A stretch of DNA of 64,000 nucleotides, taken from the NCBI GenBank assembly GCA_965214415.1, contig CBDCBQ010000003.1, forward strand, positions 3,286,001 to 3,350,000, given 5' to 3'. This DNA is from RH-AL1 sp965214415. Its GTDB lineage: Bacteria; Pseudomonadota; Alphaproteobacteria; Rhizobiales; Beijerinckiaceae. Shown piece by piece: positions 1 through 12,453 of this stretch (its first letter is position 1; each line of letters starts with the position of its first letter). Made by a program: the position numbers and the translations under genes. Under the pieces are notes generated by a model. It made no database searches and had not been told where the DNA came from. It was given only the letters and a program-made list of their open reading frames with translations.

Positions 1-236
1 TCGGCGTCGATCATCAGCGGCGCGTCGAGCGTGCCCTTCACGGCCGCGTCGAAGAACGGCCGCCAGAGTTTCGATATGTACGCGCAGCCATCGTCCTCCT
101 TCTGCGCGAAGGAGATGTCGAGCATCGATTGCTTGATGAACATCGCCGTCAGCAGCACGTCCGGCACCGCCGACAACGTGATCATGAGCCACAGTCGTGC
201 CGGGATCGACAGGCGGGAATTGATGAGCTTGATCAT
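1..236 (-). CDS. Methyl-accepting chemotaxis protein, N-terminal part (runs off left edge)
   Basis: Reading the minus strand from an ATG at 236 gives an open frame to the window edge, about 78 residues. It starts MIKLINSRLSIPARLW, followed at once by a hydrophobic segment (about residues 15-34, LMITLSAVPDVLLTAMFI) and then a soluble stretch with FAQKEDDGCAYISKLW. A short cytoplasmic tip, one membrane helix and a periplasmic helical region is the entry to a membrane chemoreceptor. The 'QKE-DG-AY' pattern resembles N-termini of rhizobial methyl-accepting proteins. The signalling domain lies outside the window, so a membrane sensor kinase or diguanylate cyclase is also possible. Confidence 0.5.
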   Translation of the reverse strand, partial: MIKLINSRLSIPARLWLMITLSAVPDVLLTAMFIKQSMLDISFAQKEDDGCAYISKLWRPFFDAAVKGTLDAPLMIDA

Positions 237-424
237 CGCGGTTCAGGCGGGCTGTTGACTGACTGACCCGCATGATCGCGCAACTGTGGTTAATAAGCGT
301 CTAAGCCCGCCGCGTATACTTTGTGCAATCTTACGCTCATTTAGGGAAGCCGTGAGCAAGAACGCTCGCTTGCTGAGCAAAGCAGACTGTAGGTTGCAGG
401 GAAGGTCGCCGACCTACGGACGGA

Positions 425-745
425 CTGATCGCCGACGGCAAGCCGCTCGACCTCGTCATCGCCAATGTTGGCGTCATGGCCTGTCCGTTCGGTCATGCCG
501 CGGACGGGTTCTAGACGCAGTTCGGCACCAACCATCTCGGCCATTTCGTGCCGGTCGACCGGATCGCCCCGCCAACGAGGCCCGGTGCGCGGCTGGTCAA
601 CGTCGTCGGCCGGACACCGATACGGCGACGTCGCGCTCAACGACCCGAACTACGAGCGCACGCCTTACCGTGGCTCGGCTACGGCCGCTCGAAGACCGCC
701 AACATTCCGTTCGCCGTGGAATTCGACCATCGACTTGTCGGTTGC
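425..745 (+). pseudogene. Short-chain dehydrogenase remnant
   Basis: Pieces of one SDR (retinol-dehydrogenase-like) protein can be read in alternating frames. From 425: KPLDLVIANVGVMACPFGH, then an in-frame TAG at 514-516, then TQFGTNHLGHFV. From about 606, one frame over: SSAGHRYGDVALNDPNYERT. From 671, back in the first frame: WLGYGRSKTANIPFAVEFD. NHLGHF, the SSAGH strand and the YGRSK catalytic Tyr/Lys motif are classic SDR features in the right order. One stop, two frameshifts, and no Rossmann start or C-terminus make it a pseudogene. It fills most of the 570-base gap before leuC. Confidence 0.75.
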
Positions 746-810
746 CTTGGCATCTCAGACCGACAGGCCTAAATCACCATCCAAACGCATCGCATCTGGA
801 CAACATAGAC

Positions 811-2217
811 ATGACGGCGCCGCGCACCTTGTACGACAAGATCTGGGACGACCATGTCGTCGAGGAGAGCGGTGACGGCGCGGCGCTGCTCTACATCGAT
901 CGGCATCTCGTGCACGAGGTGACCAGCCCGCAGGCGTTCGAGGGGCTGCGGATGGCGGGGCGCAAGGTGCGCGCGCCGGAGCGCACGCTCGCCGTCGTCG
1001 ACCACAACGTGCCGACGACCGACCGGACGCAGAGCATCGCCGACCCCGAGAGCCGGATCCAGATCGAGGCGCTGGCGAAAAACGTCGCGGACTTCGGGAT
1101 CGAGTATTTCGATCAGCACGACAAGCGCCAGGGCATCGTCCACATCATCGGCCCCGAGCAGGGGTTCACCCTGCCCGGCACGACGATCGTGTGTGGCGAT
1201 TCGCACACCTCGACGCACGGCGCGTTCGGCGCGCTGGCGCAGGGCATCGGCACGTCCGAGGTCGAGCACGTGCTCGCCACCCAGACGCTGATCCAGAAGA
1301 AAGCCAAGAACATGCTGGTCGAGGTCGCGGGCGAGGCGGCTCCCGGCGTCACGGCCAAGGACATCATCCTGGCGATCATCGGCGAGATCGGCACGGCTGG
1401 CGGAACCGGCCACGTGATCGAGTACGCAGGCAACGCGGTGCGCGCGCTCTCGCTCGAGGGCCGCATGACGATCTGCAACATGTCGATCGAGGGTGGCGCC
1501 CGCGCCGGCATGGTGGCGCCCGACGACAAGACGTTCGCCTACCTACGGGACAAGCCGCGGGCGCCGAAGGGCGAGGCCTGGGAGCGGGCGATGGCTTACT
1601 GGGCGGGTCTCGTCACCGACGAGGGCGCTCATTTCGACAAGGTCGTCAAACTCGACGCCGGCAAGCTGTCGCCGATCGTGTCCTGGGGCACGAGCCCGCA
1701 GGACGTGATCACCGTCGACGGCACCGTGCCGCGCGCCGAGGACGCAAGCGACGAGGTCAAGCGTGCCGGCATCAAGAAGGCGCTGGCCTACATGGGGCTC
1801 TTGGGGGGCGAGAAGATCACCGACATCGCGCTCGACAAGGTGTTCATCGGCTCCTGCACCAACGCCCGCATCGAGGATCTGCGCGCGGCGGCGAAGATCG
1901 TCGAGGGACACGTGGTGGCCGAGGGCATTTCGGCGATGGTCGTGCCGGGCTCGGGGCTGGTCAAGGCGAAGGCGGAGGCCGAAGGCCTCGACACGATCTT
2001 CAAGAAGGCCGGCTTCGAGTGGCGCGAGCCCGGCTGCTCGATGTGCCTCGGCATGAACCCCGACAAGCTGGAGCCTGGCCAGCGCTGTGCCTCGACGTCC
2101 AACCGGAATTTCGAGGGCCGGCAGGGCCCGCGCGGTCGCACCCACCTCGTCTCGCCACAAATGGCGGCGGCAGCGGCGATCGCCGGCAGGTTCGTCGACA
2201 TCAGGGAGTGGCGATAG
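811..2217 (+). CDS. leuC: 3-isopropylmalate dehydratase large subunit LeuC
   Basis: This is the aconitase-family subunit that, with LeuD, isomerises 2- to 3-isopropylmalate in leucine synthesis. The 468-residue product from ATG 811 (MTAPRTLYDKIWDDHVV) matches the usual LeuC length. Open frame continues upstream to 286 but that part is unrelated to LeuC, so 811 is chosen. Visible motifs are VCGDSHTSTHGAFGALA, the first cluster cysteine in FIGSCTNAR, and the Cys-x2-Cys pair in EPGCSMCLGMN, together binding the 4Fe-4S cluster. leuD is not in the window. A pseudogene lies upstream and the HiPIP gene converges downstream. Confidence 0.97.
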   Translation: MTAPRTLYDKIWDDHVVEESGDGAALLYIDRHLVHEVTSPQAFEGLRMAGRKVRAPERTLAVVDHNVPTTDRTQSIADPESRIQIEALAKNVADFGIEYFDQHDKRQGIVHIIGPEQGFTLPGTTIVCGDSHTSTHGAFGALAQGIGTSEVEHVLATQTLIQKKAKNMLVEVAGEAAPGVTAKDIILAIIGEIGTAGGTGHVIEYAGNAVRALSLEGRMTICNMSIEGGARAGMVAPDDKTFAYLRDKPRAPKGEAWERAMAYWAGLVTDEGAHFDKVVKLDAGKLSPIVSWGTSPQDVITVDGTVPRAEDASDEVKRAGIKKALAYMGLLGGEKITDIALDKVFIGSCTNARIEDLRAAAKIVEGHVVAEGISAMVVPGSGLVKAKAEAEGLDTIFKKAGFEWREPGCSMCLGMNPDKLEPGQRCASTSNRNFEGRQGPRGRTHLVSPQMAAAAAIAGRFVDIREWR

Positions 2218-2270
2218 CCCCTACCTTGAGTGAGCCTCCCCGGCGAGGCCTTGCCGAGGAGGGTCTCCGG

Positions 2271-2570
2271 TTAGGAAGCTTTCGGCGTGTAGAGGATGCA
2301 CCAGCCGTTGGGCGAGATGTCGCCTTCGACGAGCTTGCAGGCGTTCGGCGCCTCGAACTGCATGCAGCTGCTGCACATCGCGCTGCCCTTCGGCATGGTC
2401 TGATACTGCGCGTCCTTTTGCGCTGTCTTGGCGTAAGCCGCCGTGGACAGGAGACCCGCGCCAGCACCGACGGCTATCGCCGCACCGCCGAGCACCGCGC
2501 GGCGGGACATGCCGCGCGCGGCGCCGTGATCCGCCGTCTCGAGGTGATTGTCGCGGGTATCGTCCGTCAT
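2271..2570 (-). CDS. High-potential iron-sulfur protein (HiPIP), Tat-exported
   Basis: The protein has 99 residues. The ATG at 2570 is preceded by a strong GGAGG. The N-terminus has a twin-arginine signal (SRRAVLGGAAIAVGAGAG) ending near AYA. The mature part carries four cysteines as C-x2-C-x8-C-x12-C (MCSSCMQF, NACKL, NGWCILY), the 4Fe-4S pattern of HiPIPs, which are periplasmic single-electron carriers. The 'SPNGWC' ending is typical of the family. It lies between convergent leuC and the upstream trmD. The redox partner cannot be told from the window. Confidence 0.88.
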   Translation of the reverse strand: MTDDTRDNHLETADHGAARGMSRRAVLGGAAIAVGAGAGLLSTAAYAKTAQKDAQYQTMPKGSAMCSSCMQFEAPNACKLVEGDISPNGWCILYTPKAS

Positions 2571-2694
2571 CGTGGATCCTCCATGGAAATCAGACAAAGC
2601 CGGCGCGTCCACGCTCACTTTGTAATCATTCCAATCTTCGAAGCTCCCAGAGGTTGCCTCCTCCGAAAGTAAGGGTCGGCCAAGGACGGCCGGT

Positions 2695-3375
2695 TCAGCG
2701 CGACAGAAGGTCCGGCCGGCGGGCGCGCGTGAGGCGCAATGCCTCCGCGGCGCGCCAGCGTGCAATCTTGCCGTGGTCGCCGGACAGCAGCACGTCGGGG
2801 ATCGCCTGACCCTCGAACTCGCGCGGCTTCGTGTAGTGCGGGTATTCGAGCAAGCCGGTCTCGAAGCTCTCGTCGTCGCCCGAGGCGCCATGCCCCATGA
2901 TGCCGGGGATCAGCCGTACGCAGGCGTCGACCAGCACCAGCGCGGCGATCTCCCCGCCCGAGAGCACGTAGTCGCCGATCGACACTTCCTCGAGCTCGCG
3001 CGCGGCGACGATCCGCTCGTCGACCCCCTCGAACCGCCCGCAGACGAGGATCGCGCCCGGCCCCGCCGCGAGCGCCCGCACGCGCGCCTGCGTCAGCGGC
3101 ATGCCGCGCGGCGTCAGCAGCATCCGTGGGCGCGGATCGTCGGCCGCCACATGCGCGTCGAGGCTCGCGGCGATGACATCGGCCCGCATGACCATGCCGG
3201 CACCGCCGCCGGCCGGCGTGTCGTCGACCGCGCGATGGCGGCCGAGGCCGTGCTCGCGGATGTCATGCGCCGCGAGCTGCCACAGGCCGCGAGCAAGGCC
3301 TTCGCCGGCGAGCGACAGCCCGAGCGGGCCCGGAAACATCGCGGGGAAGAGCGTGAGGACATCGGCGCGCCACAT
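2695..3375 (-). CDS. trmD: tRNA (guanine-N1)-methyltransferase TrmD
   Basis: TrmD methylates G37 of tRNAs and prevents +1 frameshifting. The 226-residue product begins MWRADVLTLFPAMFPGPLG and has the knot-region signatures LLTPRGMPLTQ, CGRFEGVDERI and GDYVLSGGEIAALV, which form the SAM-binding trefoil knot. It is intact and of normal length. In many alphaproteobacteria it directly follows rimM in an ffh/rpsP/rimM/trmD/rplS run. Here it lies more than 6 kb from rimM with GH15 and secA between them, and no rplS follows. Confidence 0.96.
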   Translation of the reverse strand: MWRADVLTLFPAMFPGPLGLSLAGEGLARGLWQLAAHDIREHGLGRHRAVDDTPAGGGAGMVMRADVIAASLDAHVAADDPRPRMLLTPRGMPLTQARVRALAAGPGAILVCGRFEGVDERIVAARELEEVSIGDYVLSGGEIAALVLVDACVRLIPGIMGHGASGDDESFETGLLEYPHYTKPREFEGQAIPDVLLSGDHGKIARWRAAEALRLTRARRPDLLSR

Positions 3376-3497
3376 CCGCGCGTCTTACCGCAAAGCCGGC
3401 CCCGCGTCGCGACACGGGCCACGCGACATGCGACCGTGCCGCCAGGTGGACCAGCCGTCCCCCGCGTGCATTCTCGCCGGCGATCGAAAGGAACGAC

Positions 3498-5366
3498 ATG
3501 TCGAAGTCCGAGATCATCGCTGACGTGGCCGACATCGGCGCGCATGGCGCGATCGGCAACATGCGCGCGGTGGCGCTGGTTTCGACGGCCGGCACGGTCG
3601 ACTACCTCTGTCACCCCAATCTTGATTCGCCGTCGGTTTTCTGCGCGCTGCTCGATCCCGAGCGCGGCGGCTCGTTCGCGATCGCGCCCGACACCACGAG
3701 CGAATGGCGCACGCGGCAGATCTACATCCCCGACACCAACGTCCTGATCACCCGCTTCATGGACGGCGCCTCGGTCCTCGAGATCACCGACTACATGCCG
3801 ATCATGGCCAAGGACGGCCCGCGCAGTGCGTTGATGCGGCGTGTCGCCTGCGTCAAGGGCGAGGTCGACATCCAGATGCGCTGCGCGCCGCGCTACGACT
3901 ATGGCCGCGATGGGCCGCCGGGCGTGACGCTCGCGGGCGACGCCGCCGTGTTCGCGCCCAACGAGGCCGCGGTCGCGACGCTGCGACTGCGCGCCAACGT
4001 GCCGCTCGTGCAAGGTCGCGGCGAGGCGACGGCGCGGTTCCGGCTGGCCGAGGGCAGGCGCGCGAGCTTCGTGCTCGAATGCAACGACGAGCGACCCTCG
4101 GGCGCCGACGAGCTCGAGGACCATCTTCGCGCGGCGTTCGATGAGACGATCGCCTACTGGCAGAGCTGGTCGGCGCATTCCTCGTACAAGGGCCGCTGGC
4201 GCGAGCATGTCATGCGCTCGGGACTCGTGCTGAAGCTGCTCACCTCGGCCGAGCACGGCTCGATCGCCGCCGCCGCGACCTTCGGCCTGCCCGAGAAGAT
4301 CGGCGGCTCGCGAAATTGGGACTACCGCTTCTGCTGGATTCGCGACGCGGCCTTCGCCACCTTCGCGCTGATGCGGCTCGGCTATGTCGGCGAGGCCAAG
4401 CGCTTCAACGAATGGGTCTCCGCCCGCGCCGACACCAGCGAGGCCGGCGAGTTCCAGATCCTCTATCGGCTCGACGGATCGAGCGAGGCCGAGGAGCAAA
4501 CGCTCGATCACCTCGCCGGCTACCGCGGCTCGACGCCGGTCCGCATCGGCAATGGTGCCGCTCAGCAGCTGCAGCTCGACATCTACGGCGCGCTGTTCGA
4601 TTCCGGCTATCTTGCCGACAAGTACGGCGAGTCCGTCACCTACGGCGCCTGGGAGCGGATTTTGCGCACGGCGAATTGGGTCTGCCGCAATTGGGACCAG
4701 GCCGACGAGGGCATCTGGGAAATCCGCGGCGCGCGCCAGCATTTCCTCTCCTCGCGGCTGATGTGCTGGGTGGCGCTCGATCGTGGCTTGCGCCTCCTCC
4801 GCAAGCGTTCGCTGCCCGCCGGGCATGCCGCCGAGTGGGAAACGAACCGCGATCTCATCTATCGCGACATCCACGACAATTTCTGGAACGAGGAGCGCGG
4901 CGCTTTCATGCAGTACAAGGGTGGGGCCAAGCTCGACGCCTCGGCGCTGCTGATGCCGCTGATGCGCTTTATCGCCCCGCATGATCCTCGATGGCTGTCG
5001 ACGCAGGACGCCATCGAGCGCGAGCTGACCTCCGACGTGCTCGTGCGCCGCTACGAGAGCGGCGACGGCGACGACAATGTCGATGGGCTCGCGGGCGACG
5101 AGGGCGCCTTCACGCCGTGCTCGTTCTGGCTCGTCGAGTGCCTCGCGCGCTCCGGCAAGGTGCGCCGCGCCCGGCTGCATTTCGAGAAGCTGCTCAGCTA
5201 CTCGAACGAGCTCGGCCTATTCGCCGAGGAGATCGGGCCGGGCGGCGATCAGATCGGCAACATCCCGCAGGCGCTCAGCCATCTCGCGCTGATCAGCGCC
5301 GCCTACACGCTTGATTCGGCGCTCGACCGCAAAGGGCCGCCGACCGATAGCTGGCGGCAGTTCTGA
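3498..5366 (+). CDS. Glycoside hydrolase family 15 protein (glucoamylase/trehalase-like)
   Basis: This 622-residue protein starts at ATG 3498 after a GAAAGGAA ribosome site. Residues 1-220 are the beta-sandwich domain found in bacterial GH15 enzymes (AHGAIGNMRAVALVS, VDYLCHPNLDSPSVFC). The rest is the (alpha/alpha)6 barrel with GSRNWDYRFCWIRDAAF, the general-acid region DEGIWEIRG and the second catalytic region near GDEGAFTPCSFW. GH15 members cleave alpha-glucosidic bonds and some bacterial ones are trehalases. Substrate cannot be decided from sequence alone. There is no signal peptide, so it is probably cytoplasmic. It is divergent from trmD and upstream of secA. Confidence 0.92.
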   Translation: MSKSEIIADVADIGAHGAIGNMRAVALVSTAGTVDYLCHPNLDSPSVFCALLDPERGGSFAIAPDTTSEWRTRQIYIPDTNVLITRFMDGASVLEITDYMPIMAKDGPRSALMRRVACVKGEVDIQMRCAPRYDYGRDGPPGVTLAGDAAVFAPNEAAVATLRLRANVPLVQGRGEATARFRLAEGRRASFVLECNDERPSGADELEDHLRAAFDETIAYWQSWSAHSSYKGRWREHVMRSGLVLKLLTSAEHGSIAAAATFGLPEKIGGSRNWDYRFCWIRDAAFATFALMRLGYVGEAKRFNEWVSARADTSEAGEFQILYRLDGSSEAEEQTLDHLAGYRGSTPVRIGNGAAQQLQLDIYGALFDSGYLADKYGESVTYGAWERILRTANWVCRNWDQADEGIWEIRGARQHFLSSRLMCWVALDRGLRLLRKRSLPAGHAAEWETNRDLIYRDIHDNFWNEERGAFMQYKGGAKLDASALLMPLMRFIAPHDPRWLSTQDAIERELTSDVLVRRYESGDGDDNVDGLAGDEGAFTPCSFWLVECLARSGKVRRARLHFEKLLSYSNELGLFAEEIGPGGDQIGNIPQALSHLALISAAYTLDSALDRKGPPTDSWRQF

Positions 5367-5612
5367 GGCGCCGGCCGCGCCGGTCATCAAGTTGACGCCG
5401 GCGGTCGGGACTTTCCAAATCGTCGGCACCGTCGTAAGTCCGCGACGTCGTCGACGACAGTCAGCCGCGGATCGGGCCCGTTCCCCGCGTCGGACCTTTA
5501 AATCCGCGACGTTTCGGACCATCTGCCTGTCGTTGGATGCGGTCCGCCACCTGTGCCGGGCGGGGCAGGATGTCGCTGGGCAAGATCGTCCGGCCGGAAA
5601 GGTCTCTCCAGG

Positions 5613-8447
<2,835 letters not shown>

Positions 8448-8451
8448 GCGT

Positions 8452-8772
8452 TCAGCGAGCGGTCGGCGCGCCTAGGACGGGACGCGCGTCGCGCGCGATG
8501 ATCCGGCGGCTCGCCTTGCGCTCGACGATCACGGTGCGCGCCCCGTCTCGCGAGGGAGCGGCGACCAGCCGGGTGGCGCGACGGTCCGGCGCCAGCTTCA
8601 TCATCTCGGCCTTCACCTCGGCGGACGGCACGCCCATCAACGCGGCCGCGATCTCGATCTGGCCCGCCGCATCGTCGGTCAGCCCCTGCGCGGCGGCGAT
8701 CGCCTCGGCCAAGGTTGGCGGATCATGCCGCACGCGGCGCGTGCCGTACTTCGTATTCCAGGTCGCGGACAT
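8452..8772 (-). CDS. Conserved hypothetical protein (106 aa)
   Basis: The product starts MSATWNTKYGTRRVRHDPPT and continues with LAEAIAAAQGLTDD and IEIAAALMGVPSAEVKAEM. I recognise this as a small protein widely conserved in Rhizobiales but of no known function. The N-terminal half looks helical and acidic, and the C-terminal half is Arg-rich (IVERKASRRIIARDARPV), suggesting nucleic-acid or ribosome contact. There is no signal peptide or membrane segment. It ends 4 bases from the secA stop on the other strand. Confidence 0.75.
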   Translation of the reverse strand: MSATWNTKYGTRRVRHDPPTLAEAIAAAQGLTDDAAGQIEIAAALMGVPSAEVKAEMMKLAPDRRATRLVAAPSRDGARTVIVERKASRRIIARDARPVLGAPTAR

Positions 8773-8884
8773 GCCTTATCTCTCCCGTCCGAAGAAGAGT
8801 AAGAGCGTTTATGTTGCGCCGCAATAAGACTTGTGGACGATTTTCTCGTGCCTGCCATGCGCCGGGCGAGGGGCCGGCGGCGGG

Positions 8885-9502
8885 TCATGCGAGACAGGCG
8901 CGGGCGAACTGCTGGAACGCGCGAGCGCGATGCGACAAAGCGCGCGAGCCGTCCGCTGGAATGCCGTGCTTTTCGTCCGCGCTCATCTCCCCGAATGTGC
9001 GGGCTTGGCCGTCTGGCTTGAACACCGGGTCATAGCCGAAGCCGAGCGTGCCGCGCGGCGGGAAGACAAGGTCGCCGTCGACGCGGCCTTCGACCGTGAT
9101 GGTGCGCTCGCCCGGTCGCGCCAGCGCCAGCGCCGACACGAACCAGGCGCGATGCGGCGGCTCGGCTCGACAAAGCGCCATCTCGAGCCGGGCCATCGCC
9201 GCCTTGAACGAGCCAGCCTCGTTCGCCCAGCGCGCCGAAAAGATGCCCGGTGCGCCATCGAGCGCGGCGACGCAAAGCCCCGAATCATCCGCGAAAGCCG
9301 GCAGCCCCGTCGTGGCGGTCGCGGCTTCGGCCTTGATCACCGCGTTGGCGGCGAACGTGTCGCCCGTCTCCTCTGGCTCGGCGAGACCAAGCTCAGCCGC
9401 CGACACCGCTGCTACGCCGTAGGGCACGAGCAGTTCGCATATCTCGCGAAGCTTGCCTGCGTTGTGCGTTGCAACAACAAGCCAATCGCCAATCAGCCGC
9501 AT
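8885..9502 (-). CDS. rdgB: Non-canonical purine NTP pyrophosphatase (RdgB/HAM1 family)
   Basis: The 205-residue protein from ATG 9502 hydrolyses ITP, dITP and XTP to monophosphates and keeps deaminated purines out of DNA and RNA. Family signatures are VVATHNAGKLREICELL at the N-terminus, ADDSGLCVAALDGAPGIFSARWA in the middle and FGYDPVFKPDG near the end. Length is normal. It follows rimM on the same strand by 14 bases. In many relatives it sits next to rph and hemW, which is not the case here. Confidence 0.95.
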   Translation of the reverse strand: MRLIGDWLVVATHNAGKLREICELLVPYGVAAVSAAELGLAEPEETGDTFAANAVIKAEAATATTGLPAFADDSGLCVAALDGAPGIFSARWANEAGSFKAAMARLEMALCRAEPPHRAWFVSALALARPGERTITVEGRVDGDLVFPPRGTLGFGYDPVFKPDGQARTFGEMSADEKHGIPADGSRALSHRARAFQQFARACLA

Positions 9503-9516
9503 ATCTAGATCCGCCT

Positions 9517-10038
9517 CTAATCAGCGTCGTCGCCCTCGATCTCGTCCGGCGGGACGATTGTGACCCGGCGGCCAGCCAGATCGATCTCGGGCACCACGGC
9601 GCGGGTGAACGGGAACAGCAAGCTCTCGCCGCCCGCCACCGGCCGCACCTCGACGAGGTCGCCACCGCCGTAATTCGGTACGCCGACGATCACACCGAGG
9701 CGTACGCCGCCGGTGTCGACCGCGTCGAGCCCGACGAGATCCGCGATATAGAACTCGTCCTCCTCGGGCGGTGGCAGGGCCGCGCGCTCGAGGGTGAGCT
9801 CGAGGTGCGTCAGCGCCTGCGCCGCCTCGCGGGTCAAAACCCCGTCGACGCGTGCGACGAGCATGTTGTCCTTCAAGAGCCGCACGCTTTTCAGCGTGAA
9901 CGCGCGTCCATCAGTCGCCGCCAGCGCACCATAGCGCGCGATCGCCAGCGGCTCCTGCGTGAACGATTGCAGCCGGATCTCGCCACGCACGCCATGCGGC
10001 GCGCCGAAGCGGCCGACCACGATGCGGCCAGCGACCAC
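9517..10038 (-). CDS. rimM: Ribosome maturation factor RimM
   Basis: The 173-residue protein assists 16S rRNA 3'-major domain processing and binds S19. The start is a GTG at 10038, placed 10 bases after the rpsP stop. It shows IVVGRFGAPHGVRGEIRLQS of the N-terminal beta-barrel and, in the PRC-like C-terminal domain, DLVGLDAVDTGG, GVPNYGGGDLVEV and LLFPFTRAVVPEIDL. It is in an apparent operon with rpsP and ffh, the classic arrangement minus trmD and rplS. Confidence 0.95.
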   Translation of the reverse strand: MVAGRIVVGRFGAPHGVRGEIRLQSFTQEPLAIARYGALAATDGRAFTLKSVRLLKDNMLVARVDGVLTREAAQALTHLELTLERAALPPPEEDEFYIADLVGLDAVDTGGVRLGVIVGVPNYGGGDLVEVRPVAGGESLLFPFTRAVVPEIDLAGRRVTIVPPDEIEGDDAD

Positions 10039-10048
10039 GTCGCAGCCG

Positions 10049-10432
10049 TTAGGCAGCGGCCTCTTCGGTCAGGGCGGCGGCCGCGGCGGCGGCCTTCTCG
10101 GCGGCGGCGGCCTGGGCGGCGGAGCGCTCCTGCGCCTTCTTCTTCGGCGCGCCCTTCACCGGGTTGCTGCCAGTCTTGAGCTCGCCGACGCCGACACTGG
10201 CGAGGAGGCGGGCGACGCGGTCGGTCGGCTGCGCGCCCTTGACCATCCAGGCCTGCGCCTTCTCGCCGTCGATCACGAGCCGATCGGCCGCGTCCTTGGC
10301 CTTGATCGGGTCGAACGTGCCGAGCCGCTCGATGAAGCGCCCATCACGCGGCATGCGCGAGTCGGCGACGACGATGCGGTAGAACGGACGCTTCTTGGCG
10401 CCGCCACGAGCGAGGCGAATTTTTAGGGACAT
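10049..10432 (-). CDS. rpsP: 30S ribosomal protein S16
   Basis: S16 is a small-subunit assembly protein. The 127-residue product begins MSLKIRLARGGAKKRPFYRI and contains VVADSRMPRDGRFIERLGTF, the family signature. The C-terminus carries an Ala/Lys/Glu extension (after about residue 90) of the kind common in alphaproteobacteria. It lies between ffh and rimM on the minus strand. The 210-base gap to ffh is filled by palindromic repeat units. Confidence 0.97.
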   Translation of the reverse strand: MSLKIRLARGGAKKRPFYRIVVADSRMPRDGRFIERLGTFDPIKAKDAADRLVIDGEKAQAWMVKGAQPTDRVARLLASVGVGELKTGSNPVKGAPKKKAQERSAAQAAAAEKAAAAAAALTEEAAA

Positions 10433-10492
10433 GAGGTGGGGTCTTCCTGTTGGGCCGGTTGGTTTGAGTTCAAAAGGTTGAGGCTCGCTCCG

Positions 10493-10632
10493 TCTCCCGC
10501 TTGCGGGAAAAGGTTGCCGACGAAGTCGAGGGGTCGTGCCGTTTGGGCGAGATACGAAGTAGAGGCGGCGAGTCCCCTCATCCGTCGCCGCTTCGCGGCG
10601 ACACCTTCTCCCGCAAGCGGGAGAAAGAGGGG
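10493..10632. repeat. Dispersed palindromic repeat units between ffh and rpsP
   Basis: Three hairpins occur in this gap. At 10495-10508, TCCCGC-tt-GCGGGA. At 10585-10601, TCGCCGC-ttc-GCGGCGA (perfect 7-base arms). At 10605-10626, CTTCTCCCGC-aa-GCGGGAGAAa. The last is nearly identical to the hairpin at 33232-33254. The motif set resembles BIME/REP-like units scattered through Bradyrhizobium-type genomes. The stems have no T-run and could modulate ffh read-through into rpsP. Confidence 0.7.
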
Positions 10633-10642
10633 ATCGAGGCGC

Positions 10643-12205
<1,563 letters not shown>

Positions 12206-12453
12206 GGTCTTTCCCAGGTGCCTGCCAACGCAAAACGCGCCCGGGGGCGCAAGGCGCTGCCGGGCGTGCCGCCGGCATCGGGCCGGTCGGGATGATCCTC
12301 GTCTGAGGAAGAGCGAGCGTTTACGCGCTCGGCGGTCGGATGACAACCACCGCACGACCAGTCATCGTGATCGATTGGAATTCGTCAGAGATCGCGCCGC
12401 CCTCCAGACATGGAAGCTCCAATCTCAGGAAGAAAGTAAACACTGCCAGCGCG
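12206..12453. other. Intergenic region upstream of ffh
   Basis: This 248-base stretch separates ffh from the MFS gene, both on the minus strand. It should hold the ffh promoter and ribosome site (GGGAAAG just before the ATG at 12205). I see no convincing small gene, RNA or palindrome in it. Confidence 0.4.

Noticed and set aside
286..810. Upstream extension of the leuC frame (about 175 extra residues)
   Set aside because: The extension is Arg-rich and has no LeuC content; it is an out-of-frame reading of the SDR remnant. The LeuC start at 811 fits the family.
2218..2270. Bidirectional terminator between leuC and the HiPIP gene
   Set aside because: CCTCCCCGGC/GCCGAGGAGG can pair with one mismatch but lacks a T-run on either strand; too weak to call.
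3114..5180. 688-residue minus-strand frame opposite the GH15 gene
   Set aside because: It is a GC-driven shadow of the GH15 coding strand, with repetitive Arg/Ala/Glu and no domain. Same for the long antisense frames over secA, ffh and the MFS and MMPL genes.
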